DNA of 64,000 nt from Prorocentrum cordatum (GCA_963575745.1 CAUYUJ010015516.1:812325-876324); one strand, 5' to 3'. Shown: positions 21,364 through 31,683, counted from the stretch's first letter. Notes: a model not told the origin generated them from the sequence alone. Program-made: numbers and translations.

Positions 21364-21885
21364 AATGTACGCTGCGTCCGCGCTCACAGGGCCACGATCC
21401 TTTGCAAATTACTGAGGGTCCGCGCTCCCACTGACGCGATCCCTCGTAGATTACACTGGGGTCGCGCTCCCAGGGCCACGATCCCTCGTAAATTACGCTG
21501 CGTCCGCGCTCCCAGGGCCACGATCCCTCGCAAATTACAATGGGGTCGCGCTCCTAGGGCCCCGACCCCTTGTAAATTACGCTGCGTCCGCGTTCCCAGG
21601 GCCACGATCCCTCGTGAATTACGCTGCGTCCGAGCCCCCAGGGCCCCGATCTCTCGTATTTTACGCTGCGCCCGCGCTCCAAGGGCTACGATCCCTCGTA
21701 AATTACATTGCGACCGAGCTCCCAAGGCCCCGACCCGTCGTAAATTACGCTGCGCCCGCGCTCCGAGGGCCACGATCCCTCGCAAATTACGCGTGGTCCG
21801 CGCTCCAAACGCCACGATCCCTCGTAGATTACGCCGCCTCCACGCTCCCAGGGCCTCCTGGGGCATGCTGGGGCGCCCAGGTCCC
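21364..21885. repeat. 42-bp array, copy 2
   Basis: About 12 units of the 42-bp repeat, each beginning AAATTAC and carrying a GGGCCACGATCCCTCGT or GGGCCCCGACCCCTTGT variant. The order of variants resembles 39150-39490, so the two arrays may be duplicates. Confidence 0.9.
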
Positions 21886-22400
21886 TCAAGTTTTGCAAAA
21901 CAAGCGTTTCGCTCGCTCGATGCTTTGGCGCGGGGGGCGCACCATCCTCGAGCGGGCACGCAAAAAGTCAACATGTTCACGCTTTCCGCACCGCGTTGGA
22001 CTTTACCTCGTTTTCTATAGAAGAAAACGGGGTTCCGCGGACCCCGTCATTTATCGAGGATCCGAGATAGGGGGGTCGGCTTTGCTCGAGCGGGCACGCC
22101 CGAGACGCACTTTCTGAGCCGAATTCGACTTCAACTCTTTTTTTTTATCGTGGAAAACGGGGGTCCGCGGACCCTGTTTTTTATTAAGGATCCGAGGTGG
22201 GGGGTCGACTTTCCTCGAGCTGGCACGCGCGAAACGCATTTTCACGCCGAATTGGACTTTACCTCGTTTTTATCGGGCGGAAATACTGCCGGCCCTACAG
22301 AAGTTGGCACAGGGGAGAAGTGCAATAGTAAAAGAGAACCCTGGGCCTACGCCCTTTCCGGGAAAAACCGAAGGCGACGAAAACAAACAGATCGACGATG
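21886..22400. repeat. Spacer modules, duplicate of 39500-39920
   Basis: GGCGCCCAGGTCCCTCAAG, AACAAGCGTTTCGCTCG, GAGCGGGCACGCAAAAAGTC and GGATCCGAGGTGGGGGGTCG occur in the same order as at 39500-39790. It ends in the AAAGAGAACCCTGGGCC phrase. Confidence 0.8.
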
Positions 22401-23640
22401 AAGATTGAGCTACTCTTCCAGGGCAGTGTACGCATTCGGCCCATCGACCCGTGGAAGTCGGAGCAGCGGGCGACCGCGCGCACCCTGGGCCCCATCCCGC
22501 GGAGAGCTCGGCGGGCCAGGATTTGTCGACATCGAATCAGTAAGTCGGATCGAAGCGGCCGAAATCGATGACGAATCGGATCGGACCGCGTCGGCTGAGA
22601 TGGATGCTGCGGCGGCTTCGAATGAAAGTGATGGGAGCCTTCTTTCAAACACAGAGTGGGCAAATATGCGCAAAAGTGCGCAAATGTGCCCTGCAAGAGC
22701 CGACAAAGATTTACTCGCTTCATCATTCTCCGACCCCCTCCTCCTCCTCCTCTTCCTCCCCCTCCTCCTCCTCCTCCTCCTCCTCCTCCTCCTCCTGCCC
22801 CTCCTCCCCCCCCTCCTCCCCCTCCTCCTCCTCCCCCTCCCCCCCTCAACCCACTGCCTAGCGCCAGCCTCTCCTCATCCACCCTGTCGCCCTCGAGGGC
22901 CGAGGCCGTCAGGGTCGGCGGCGGCGGCCGCGAGGCCCTTGCAAAGAAAAGCAGGCCGCGGAGAGAAGGGCGATGTCATGGCAGGAACACCGCCGCAGCA
23001 CGCTGCCGCCCTGGCGGCGGCGAACCTCGCTTCGAGCGCCGACGAGGGGGGGGGGGGGACGAGGAGGAGGTGGAGGATGCGAGGAGAAGGAGGAGGAGGG
23101 GCGGAGGAGGGGAGGGGGGTGGGAGGAGGAGGACGGAGGAGGAGGCGGAGGAGGAGGAGGAGGAGACGGAGGAGGAGGGGAGGAGAGGAGGAGGAGGAGG
23201 AGGAGGGGAAGGGGAGGAGGAGGGGGTGGGGTGTTGTAGAGGGGGAAGGGGGATAGGGGAGCGGGGAGGAGGCGGAGGAGGGAGGAGGAGGAGGAGGAGG
23301 GGGAGGATGGAGGATGAGGAGGATGGGGAGGAGGAGGAGGAGGAGGAAAAGGAGGAAAAGGAGGAGGAGGAGGAGGAGGAGGAGGAGGAGGTAGAGGACG
23401 AGGCAGCAGAAACATTCTAGATGGCCTTTTGACTAATTTTGGGCTGTCTTCGGCCTTCTTGGGTTCCACCTCTCCTCCTGCTGCCTGCTCCTCCTGCTGC
23501 CTGCTCCTGCCTCCCTCCTCCCGCTGCCTGCTCCTGCCTCCTCTGTGCTGCCTCCCCCTGCTGCCCTCTCCTGCTGCCTCCTCCTGCTGCCTCCCCCCGC
23601 TGCCTCTTCTGCCCCCCCTGCTCCTCCTCGCCGCTGGCGC
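22401..23640. repeat. ATCGG-rich segment, CCT, GGA and CTGCCTC tracts
   Basis: 22500-22640 carries GCCGAAATCGATGACGAATC phrases related to the inverted repeat at 37390-37860. 22736-22850 is CTCCTC polypyrimidine, 23060-23395 GGA polypurine, and 23463-23635 CTCCTGCTGCCTG repeats. No gene is supported. Confidence 0.8.
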
Positions 23641-23729
23641 CCTGCAACTCGGAAAGTCGTTCCGCAACGCTCAGGCTCACGTTGTCATTACGTGGCGCAC
23701 CCAGCGCGCCTTGCGCAATCGTAAGCGGC

Positions 23730-25114
23730 ATGGCCGCGATCGATGTCGGCGACGCGGCGAAGGCTCTGGACATCCAGTCACCAGAGCGCGCGCAAAAGCA
23801 AGCTCGCGACCGGCTGAAGGATTGGCGTCGCGCAGTTGGTTCGCGCCTCCACGTGGGCCCCGACATGATCAACTTGCACTGCGCGTTGCACCACGTGTGC
23901 TCCCAGCTGCCGAAGAAGGAACATGCGACGGCAGACGAGATGCAGGAGTGGAAAGTCAAGCTGGGGAGGCGGGCGAAGCTTTCGGAGACAGTGAACAAGA
24001 CATTGGGTCGTGCCGAAGACAGAGTTCGCAACGCGGGAGCAAATGGTTCCGCTGGCCCGTTTCGGCGTCGATGCTTCGCAGTTGGGCCATGGCGAGAAGT
24101 TGAGCGTGGAGTGATGATGTCTCTCGCATGTTGCAGCCTTTGGATTGCGACGCGGATCTTAGCGTCGACGCCGCGGCGCCCCGGATTCTCCCGGCAGCGG
24201 GGCATTTGTTTATGCGTTTCGATGTGTTCTTCAGTTTCCCTTGTGCTCTGTGGAAACTGACGCGCCGATGGAACCCTCTATTGCATCCGAAGGCAATCGA
24301 AAAGCTTCTGCTCGCAACGCCCGACGATGCCCTGGAAACGGTCACAGCCTTCCGCTGCGGCAGCGGGCGGCTTCCATGGGGTCATTCGCCGACGCTTATG
24401 ATTGCATTGCGTCTCCCGCGGCGCAGGAGGAGTTGGAGCTCATATTCGACAAGTCCGAGGCCACCAGCTTGGACGTCGAGCGGGAGCACTGGCTGACCAG
24501 GCGCGCAGAGGGCCGCAAGGGGTTCAGGATCACCTGCGTGGCCCGCGCCTCCAGGAACAACATCCTCCGAGCGTGCAGGTCGCAGCGCGGCGCGGCCATA
24601 TCGAACGCCATCTCAGCGCAGAAGACGCGCGCCAAGTTGGCGACAATTTCGGCATGGAGCTCGGCTGTCCAGGGGGGAAAAGATCTCATGCCGCGCCCCA
24701 GGAGACAGGCCTCACTGGGAGAGCGAGACGCCACTGACCCAACAACGCGCGCTCACGCATGAAGGCGATCTACCAGCACTTCGCGCGCACTTCGAGGAGC
24801 GCAGAGAGAAACTGACGGCAAAGGCGAAGTCGATGCGAGATGTGGCCAAGCACAGTAAGCAACAAGAGGGGAGCATCTATCCCCAAACGAACTCCGAATG
24901 GCTTGCCTGGATGGACCAGAACGACGAGAATTGGAATGACCTCCTCAAGTTTTCGACAGCGGCTCGCCGACCTCTCTCGGAACGGCATCGCCCCGCGGCC
25001 CCGCTACCAGCGCGCGATCGCTTGCAGGCGGTCAGGCCCGTCGCGCCAGATATCCGATGGGCGAGAAGAAGAAGAAGAATAATAATAAGAATAAGAAGAA
25101 ACAAAAGAGAATGA
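23730..25114 (+). CDS. Multi-exon gene of unknown function (model)
   Basis: Four exons give about 395 codons if three short GT-AG introns are removed: 23730-24080, 24137-24340, 24427-24666 and 24722-25114. The introns are 56, 86 and 55 nt, and all junctions fall at codon boundaries. Exon 1 starts at ATG 23730 (MAAIDVGDAAKALDIQ). Exon 2 is hydrophobic in part (HLFMRFDVFFSFPCALW). Exon 3 is charged (EELELIFDKSEATSLDVERE, then GFRITCVARASRNNILRACR). Exon 4 includes HEGDLPALRAHFEERREKL and NSEWLAWMDQNDENWNDLLK. The reading weakens after about 24960, where another frame reads better (LADLSRNGIAP), so the 3' end may be wrong or frameshifted. Acceptor TTGCAG of intron 1 is strong; intron 3 (ending GGGAG) is weakest. 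I recognise no family. A 68-nt A run follows at 25125. Confidence 0.5.
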
Positions 25115-25124
25115 GAGAAGAGGG

Positions 25125-25192
<68 letters not shown>
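25125..25192 (+). repeat. Uninterrupted A68 tract
   Basis: Sixty-eight consecutive A residues about 10 bases after the stop of the preceding gene model, entered through GAAGAAGAATAATAATAAG-like A-rich DNA. It could be a retroposition tail or a simple repeat. The apparent introns upstream argue against a processed retrocopy of that gene. Confidence 0.8.
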
Positions 25193-25197
<5 letters not shown>

Positions 25198-25474
25198 CGC
25201 ATGCGAAAAACTCGGTTTTTTCACCACGGGGATGGTACCAAGCAGGTCGGCTCGAGATCTCCAGCTGCAAGATCGGGCAACTAGTGCGGGCCACGCCGCT
25301 CGAAGCGGACCCGTCTACTGACCTTGGCGGCCGATTCAGCCGCTACCGCGGCCCGCCCGCCGCCCCCGCCCTCGCCCTCGCCTGGGGCAACTCGCTGTTG
25401 GCGCCCCTCTTTGGACTACTTGATGGATCGCTGGGCTTCCTTTTGAAAAGTGCCGTGCCGCTCGGTTTTATGTA

Positions 25475-25506
<32 letters not shown>

Positions 25507-25728
25507 CTATAATATAGAATTTCCAAACTGGCCCTGCCATGCACTGCCGACAATTTAGGGCCAGAGCCCGAGATTTACCAGCGAAAACGCTATTTCGCAA
25601 CGGTAGCCCGCGTCTAGGCCCAAACGGGCGTCTGCGGCAAGGGTTCTGCCGCTTTGCCCCCCCCCGTGGCGCCTCGGCGCTGCCCGAATCGGTGGCTTGT
25701 CATTGACGCCCGCGCCCCTTTGAAATAA
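25193..25728. other. Intergenic, with a (TA)n microsatellite
   Basis: A (TA)n run lies at about 25480-25505. The remainder shows no convincing frame. Confidence 0.5.
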
Positions 25729-26907
25729 GTGTCCCGCCCCGCCGCGGAGTTGAAAAAGGCCGCGGAGTTTGACGACATCCGCGTCGCCAAGCTGCGGGCG
25801 CGCTGCAGCCTGGCGCCCCCTCTGATCCAGGTGAGGGCGGTTGGCCTCTCAGACGCCAAGATCCCGCCGAGGGCCGCTGGCGCGGACGGGGGCCCCGAGG
25901 GCCCGCCGACGGCTGCTGGGGATTCGGAGGGCGCGCGCGCGGACGAGGGCCCCGAGGACGCAGCTGCTGATGCGGGGGCCATCGATACTGATGCATCAGA
26001 TGTGGGCGTTCTTTTTTCCGACGCAGCTTCCGACATGGACGACGCGTTAGACGAGGGCGGGCCTGAGGTTGACCTCGCGGGCGAGGGTTGCCCGCCCGAA
26101 CTTGCGCCAGAACCCGGCGACGTTCCTGACATCGTCGACCGTGCACCTCGCGGAACCCACACTGCATGGAAGAACGCCTTCTTTACTCTCACCAGGAACA
26201 CGGGGTGGCCAAATGCAAAGATGATCCTCCTGGACAAATGGGCCACTGGGCATTTGGGCGGCAAGGACAAGTCTAAAACGCTCACGATTGCGCAATTCGA
26301 TGGGCCAGAGCACCCCAAACATGCGGCGCCAGAGATGACGCACCTCGCACTGCGGGCCTGGATGGTGACCATTTTGGGACGCACCCAAAGCTCCTTTAGA
26401 ATGCTACTGTCTGGGCTAGCTGGTTCCAGAAATCCCCGGCCATTCCGCCCAGGGCGTCACCATTCCGCCCAGGGGCGGGCAGGGTGGCACGACCGCGGCT
26501 CGAGGGGGGGGCTGGGTGGGGGCGAGGGGGGGGGGGCCAGGAAAAAGGGGGGTGGGGGGGGGGCAGAACCCCCTCCCCCACCCCCCCCCCCCTTCCCCCC
26601 GCCCCCCCCGCCGCCCGCCCCCCCCCCCGCCTTTTTGAAAAGATCCCAATTGAATCGCGCGAATGTGCCCGCCTGGCTGGATCAGCGTCGAGCGCGGCGC
26701 CAATGGCGCGACGACGAGATCGCCGCGCTGCGGAGGCCCCGAGCCCTTGCGGCCCCCATCCCCCAGCTTTGCCATTTCCTCCTTTACGTTGTCCCGCCGT
26801 TGTTGCGCGCTCTTGCTCCTGCAAGGGACGCGAGGGCGGTGGATTTGGAGCGCTGCCCGACTGCCAGAGAGAAGATCGCGGAGTGGTGCCCCGCCGCTCT
26901 CGCTTGA
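25729..26907 (+). CDS. Acidic protein of unknown function, partial
   Basis: An uninterrupted frame of 392 codons follows an in-frame TAA, so an ATG start is not visible and the first exon is probably missing. Residues ~40-140 are rich in Gly, Ala, Asp and Glu (DMDDALDEGGPEVD). Residues ~143-230 read as a compact domain with Trp and Lys (TAWKNAFFTLTRNTGWPNAK, then MILLDKWATGHLGGKDKSKT). The codons are strongly GC3-biased. The C-run/G-run at 26505-26636 would encode poly-Gly then poly-Pro and may be an intron or an insertion. The frame resumes with NRANVPAWLDQRRARRQWRD. CAG followed by GTGAGG near 25830 is a possible unused donor. No family recognised. Confidence 0.45.
   Translation: MSRPAAELKKAAEFDDIRVAKLRARCSLAPPLIQVRAVGLSDAKIPPRAAGADGGPEGPPTAAGDSEGARADEGPEDAAADAGAIDTDASDVGVLFSDAASDMDDALDEGGPEVDLAGEGCPPELAPEPGDVPDIVDRAPRGTHTAWKNAFFTLTRNTGWPNAKMILLDKWATGHLGGKDKSKTLTIAQFDGPEHPKHAAPEMTHLALRAWMVTILGRTQSSFRMLLSGLAGSRNPRPFRPGRHHSAQGRAGWHDRGSRGGLGGGEGGGARKKGGGGGAEPPPPPPPPFPPPPPPPAPPPAFLKRSQLNRANVPAWLDQRRARRQWRDDEIAALRRPRALAAPIPQLCHFLLYVVPPLLRALAPARDARAVDLERCPTAREKIAEWCPAALA
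26505..26636. repeat. Adjacent G-run and C-run
   Basis: About 65 bp almost entirely G (with a few A, C and T) is followed directly by about 65 bp almost entirely C. The two halves are roughly complementary and could fold into a long GC stem. Confidence 0.85.
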
Positions 26908-27470
26908 GGACGCGCGCTTGCGCGGCCCCTTCCCCCGCTCGCATCCCCCGCATGAAACGGGATGCGAGGGGCGGGGGGGGGGGGGGGAGAAGAAAAGGAA
27001 GAGGACTGAGAAGGAGGAGGAGGAGAGGGTGCGAATCAGAGGCGGGAGGGGGCCCGACTTCAGGAGGCGCTCGTCGTCGGCGCCTTTCTGCGCGCAGCGC
27101 CCCCCCCGTCGCCGCCCTTGCTTGCCGCGCCACCGCCGCCGCAGGTGATGCCTGAAGGAGGAAAACCAGGAAGAAAAGTGAAGGAGGCGAAGGGGAGGGA
27201 GGAAGGAGGAGGGTGAGAAGTAAGAGGAGGAGGGGAGGAGGAGGAGTAGGAGGAGGGGAGGGAAGCGAGGGTGGAGGAGGACGGGGGCGGGGTGAGGCGG
27301 GGAGGAGAAGGAGGCATGAGGAGGTGGAGGAGTGAAGAGGGAAGAGGAAGGGGGGGGGGGGAGGAGGGGGGCGGGGGGAGGAGAGGGTGGGGGAGAGGGA
27401 GGAGGAGGAAGAGGAGGAGGAGGAGGACGAGGAGGAGGCGGGGGAGGATCGGCGCGTGCATAGCGGCATC
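26908..27470. repeat. GGA polypurine tracts
   Basis: G-run at 26970-26988, then GGAGGA-rich DNA at 27170-27450 with GGGGGG interruptions. 27050-27150 is a GC-rich spacer with no gene seen. Confidence 0.85.
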
Positions 27471-27794
27471 AGTGCCTTGGAGTTCCCTCAGTGACCAAGA
27501 TGTCGCCCCAGGAAGGGAGCACGCGGGCCGTGGCCCAAGCAGAAGCGCAGCGTCCTGGCTTGCCCATGGGTTCACCAAAGAATGTTCTAAGAACCTCGTG
27601 TGGTTTGTAAGAACTTGTCTTAGAGCATGAGGCTGTCTTGTTTGATTCAGCGACCTTCGTTTCTAAGCACACTGCTTGGGTTATTTAGCATGTTTCGGCA
27701 TTTCGTGGTGGGCCTATAGGCTAGAATGTCGGGACGGGTACCCCCTGCTCAGATGACCCAGATGTCGCCACAGGCATGCGTCCGGTGGCAGTTC
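27471..27794. other. No gene seen
   Basis: Non-repetitive, with short frames only on both strands. Confidence 0.4.
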
Positions 27795-27955
27795 ATGGGG
27801 GCCCCGCGTGCCCTCACAATGCCACTTTTAGAGTGCGCTAGCGTGTGCCAGCATCTGGTGATCGATGGGGCAACTAGCGTCGAATTGGTGTCGATGAGCG
27901 TCGGGCGGCGTCGGCTAGCGTCGGTTAGCGTCGATTCGCGAGAGCCAGAAAAATG
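27795..27955 (-). repeat. SINE-like dispersed repeat, copy 1
   Basis: On the minus strand it carries a run of TCGACGCT-type words (GCGAATCGACGCTAACCGAC), then CCCCATCGATCACCAGATGC, TGGCACACGCTAGCGCACTC and GAGGGCACGCGGGGCCCCC. The same order occurs at 55065-55200 and 63580-63745 on the plus strand. Confidence 0.7.
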
Positions 27956-28599
27956 GCATGCAAGGCCCCCATGCGATGCCACAGCATTTGTTCGCATTGT
28001 GAACAGAATTCGCTACGGTCTGCGTTTTGCTGTTCTCGGTCTCTGAGGGCCCTCGCCAGCCCCCAGGACCGTCGAAACACGACACAGGATGAAAAGCCAG
28101 GACAAATCATGATTTCCGGTTCTGGGGATGTCGCTGGATCTCGTCGACTCTGGTTGTCTGAACCCACTCCCGCGACCAGAGTTTCACCCTGTTTTGTGGA
28201 TGGCCCCGAAGCCCGGCGAGGGCCCCCAGCGGCCGAGACTAGCACGCAGATGTCGTTGTGTCGCAGCGCGGCAGAGGCAGTCCGCACGCGCGCTCAAGTG
28301 GGCCAAAACAGTAACAACTAGCAACAACACGATCCGTGGCGATCTTTCGTCGCGACGCGAGAGGGTCTGGGCGGCGAGGCGCGAGGGCCCCCGGAGGACG
28401 AGCACAGCCTCAAAACTATCCGCAGCGATGTTTCTGTTTTGCGACGCGGAAGGGGGGGGGGGGGGCGTTGGTAGGGATGCGCGAGATGCGGGGGGCCTGG
28501 GGCACGGGGGAGGGCCACTCCAGAGAAAAAGTCGGCGATTCCCCTCGAAACCCATGGCATCCCAGGGAGTCCGCGCATGAACAGAGCAATACGGGCCGA
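27956..28599. other. Unassigned; holds an AACTCAGGATGAAAAG-type motif
   Basis: CGACACAGGATGAAAAGCCAG (28078-28098) belongs to a small dispersed family also seen at 29005, 45860 and, inverted, at 37577 and 57165. A G-run lies at 28452-28464. No gene supported. Confidence 0.4.
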
Positions 28600-28865
28600 G
28601 GAAGAGGGGGGGGGGAGAGGGAGAGGAGGAGGGGAAGGAGGACGGAGGTGGTATGGAGGAGGCTGACGAGGCGGAGGAGGAGGGATGGGAGGAGAAATGG
28701 GAGGAAGAGGAGGAGGAGGAGGAGGAGGAGGAAAAGGAGGAGGAGGAAGAGGAGGACGATGAGGAGGAGGAGGAGGAGGAGGAGGAGGAGAAGGAGGAGG
28801 AGGAGGAGGCGGAGGCGGAAGGGGAGGAGGCGGAGGAGGAGGAGGAGGACGGGGACGAGGTCAAG
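28600..28865. repeat. (GGA)n tract
   Basis: GGAGGA polypurine with GAC and GCG interruptions, open in all plus frames as Glu/Gly/Arg repeats. Confidence 0.95.
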
Positions 28866-29750
28866 AGCGGCTGGGCCATGCCGATTCGGGGGACGCCATC
28901 CAGGCCCTCTCGCGCTATGACCAACAGATGCTGGCGGGGGGATTTCCGCAACTATCTCGGCCTCCTGATGATATGCCCCTGCGCCGGACCTTGGGGCCGT
29001 CGAAGAACAACTCAGGATGAAAAGCTGGTCCCAGGGAAGCGGTCGAGACCTTTGGGGGTCGACGTTGTGACAAAAATCACGACGTCGGGGGTCTGGGGCC
29101 ACCCAGGCCACCCAGACGGGGCCTGCGTGGGCGGGGTCGGAGGGTCGCGCTTCAGCGCCGCTGCATCGGCGACGCGGCTCGATGTGGAGCCCGACTTTCT
29201 CCACGCCAGCGTCGCCCTATGCATTGCCGACGTCGACGATGCATCGGCGATGCGCCTGCGAAACGCGGCGCGCTCCTCCGGCCCGACCACATCTACTGCG
29301 CCCCCATCTGGGAGGCCTCTACCGGGCGGGGCTAGGGCGAGGGTAGATCCGTTCCAGAACGTTCGGAGAAGGCCGCGGCGCCCGAGGCGTCCTCCAGAGC
29401 CCCCAGACCCAAGAGGTTCTCGATGCATCCTCACCCGATGTCATCCTCGTCTTGGCTTCGTCTTGCACTGACGGCACCGCCCCCTGGAGGTGCGCGCGTG
29501 CGCGCGGGGGCCTCTGCAGGCGGGCCGAGGTGGCAGATCGAGGTCGGCCAGGGGAGGGCACCCTCGTGATTTTTTCTGGTTCGTGTGCTGTTCTTGTGCA
29601 TCCTGGGGAGGGCACCCTTGGATGTTCTGTTTGTCTTGGCCGACGGAGGGTCTCAGTTTCTTAATGGATGTTCCTCTGTCCTAGGCCGTGGCACGTGTTG
29701 CACTGCTTTCCACCTCCGTTTCCTGCTCCTCTTTCGCAGCGTTCGTCTGC
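28866..29750. other. Unassigned, with two dispersed motifs
   Basis: 29000-29040 has the AACTCAGGATGAAAAGCTGG motif. 29160-29315 has GCATCGGCGATGCGCCTGCG, CCGACCACATCTACTGCGCC and CATCTGGGAGGCC, related to 51985-52040 and 57240-57310. A direct repeat GAGGGCACCC(T/C)(C/T)G lies near 29553 and 29607. No gene recognised. Confidence 0.4.
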
Positions 29751-30530
29751 TCTATATTCTTATTATCATCCCCCTGCTCTTGCTCATCATTTTCCTCCTC
29801 CTCTTCTCCATCCTCCTTTTGTGCTCGTTGGCTATACCCCTGCTCGCCCTCCCCCTCCCCCCCCTTGTCCTCCCCCTCCTCCTCCTCCTCCTCCTCCTCC
29901 TCGCGTTGATGCGCCATCCAGGCCTGACTGCGCACGTTTGTGGGCTCTCGCGCGCCATACGGAGAAAGGTTGTCAACTTTTGCAAAACGTTCGCGCCCGG
30001 TGTTTGATCAGTTTTGTCCACATTTGCCAACTTTTGCGCGCATTTGCACACTTTTGTTGCAAAAGTGCGCAAAAGTGCGCAAAAGTGTTCAAAAGTGAGC
30101 AAAAGTGGGCAAAAGTGGCCCGCAGCAGTGCGCAAGCGTGCGCAAACTGACGCTAAATGGCTAGCAGCGGTCCGCAAACGTGAACAAGCAGGCCTGGGCG
30201 ACACGTCGTTCCTCCTCCTCCTCCCCCCCCTCCTCCTCTTCCTCCTCTTCCTTTTCAACCTCCTCCTGCTCCTCGTCCTCTCTTTCCTTCTCCTCCTGCT
30301 CGTTATCTCGTGATCTTTTTCTTTCCACCACCTCCTCCTCCTCCTCCTTATCCTCCTCCTCCTCCCCCTCCTTTCCCCCCTTCCTTCCTCCCTTTTCGTC
30401 CCCCCCCACTCCGCCTCTTCCTCGCCCCCCTCTCGCGCGACTTTTCCTGCGCCTGCTTCTCCACCCTTTTGCCTTCATCCTGCACCTTCTCCTCCTCCTC
30501 CTCCTGGCACGCGATGCGCCTTGAACTCGG
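29751..30530. repeat. CCT tracts around an AAAAGTGCGC array
   Basis: CTCCTC polypyrimidine at 29760-29900 and 30205-30520. Between them, 30010-30180 is an array of 10-bp CAAAAGTGCG/GCAAAAGTGG units, preceded by inverted units (CAACTTTTGCGCGC). The centre is a perfect CACTTTTG-TTG-CAAAAGTG hairpin at about 30049-30067. Confidence 0.9.
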
Positions 30531-31215
30531 CTTTAGGCGTGTGGCGGCATCCGCGTTTAGAAGCCTGCTCTTGCGGCTTGCGGCCCGCCCCGGCAGAATG
30601 CCAGACTTTAAATTTTCGTGTTAGTGCAGGTGCTCAGGGTCAGATATATAAAATCCGGCAGCTCAGGGTTGTGCTCGACAGGAGTTGGATTCCTGACCGA
30701 AGTGTTTTAGGAATTCCAGTGGCGCATCTCTGTCGCCTCCGGGGGGGATATGACCGGAGCCCGTTTGGGGCGACGTTAACCCGGCCGGCGTTGTTTAGTT
30801 TTGGCTTATTTCGAGTTCGAGCCTTCGTCCAAGGGGTGCGGTGCCGTGATTGCTGCCACTCAGTTTTACGGTAGGCGACGCCCCTATGCCTTTTCCTCCG
30901 CTTTGGAATGGTGCGACGGCGGGATGTCCTTCGTGGACTCCGGGTTGTCTTGACCAGTCCGTGGACACCGGGATGTCCTCCGTGGACTCCTGGTTGTTCT
31001 TGCCTCCCTTCCTGCCTTCCTCCTTTTGTTTTCTCTCTTTGTCCTCGTTCTCTGCGCCGAGTGCGTTGCGTTCGCGAACCAGCGCATGAACCCCCATGGT
31101 GCTCCTATTTGGGGCCACGCGCGTGCATAGGCCTAGATATTGTTGCGCGCTTATCTACATTCGCACGCCCGCCGACCTTTAAGCTCTGATTGCGTTACCA
31201 GATGGATCAGATGGC
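30531..31215. other. No gene seen
   Basis: Non-repetitive apart from a direct pair GTCCTYCGTGGACTCC near 30927 and 30975. Frames are short or Pro/Arg-rich. Confidence 0.4.
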
Positions 31216-31625
31216 GTTCACCACCACCACCACCTCCCCCCCCCCCTCCTCCTCTTCCTCCTCCTCCTTTTCTGTCCGTCCTCTTTCCCGTCCGTCAGCT
31301 CTTTTTTTCTCCCCACTGCCCTTGCCATCTCCACGCCATTCTCCTCTTCGTCCACATCATTCCCCTCCTCCTCCTCCTCCTCCTCTCCCTCCTCCGTGCC
31401 CTTCCCCCTTCCCGTCCGCCCCCTCTTCCTCGCCCCCCCCCCCCCCCTCCTCCTCCATCGTTTCGCTCACCTCCTCCTCTCTCCCCTTTTCCTCCTCCTC
31501 CTCCCTTTTCCTCCTGTCTTCTCTTGCTCCTCCTCCTCCTCCTTTTTTCCTTCTCCCCCTCATGCCCTTTTTTTCCTCGTCCGCCCTCCCCCTCCTCCCC
31601 CCCGCCCTCCTCCTGCCCGTCCTTT
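31216..31625. repeat. CCT/CTTC polypyrimidine tract
   Basis: C/T-rich throughout with CTCCTCCTC runs, ending just before a plus-strand gene model. Confidence 0.95.
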
Positions 31626-31683
31626 TCTTACGAAAGTGAGACCTCCGAAACCAAGGGAGACTCTTAAGGTCACGCCTGCGTGA

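Noticed and set aside
26364-26378. CCATTTTGG resembling the spliced leader
   Set aside because: Nine bases inside a coding stretch, with no match before or after.
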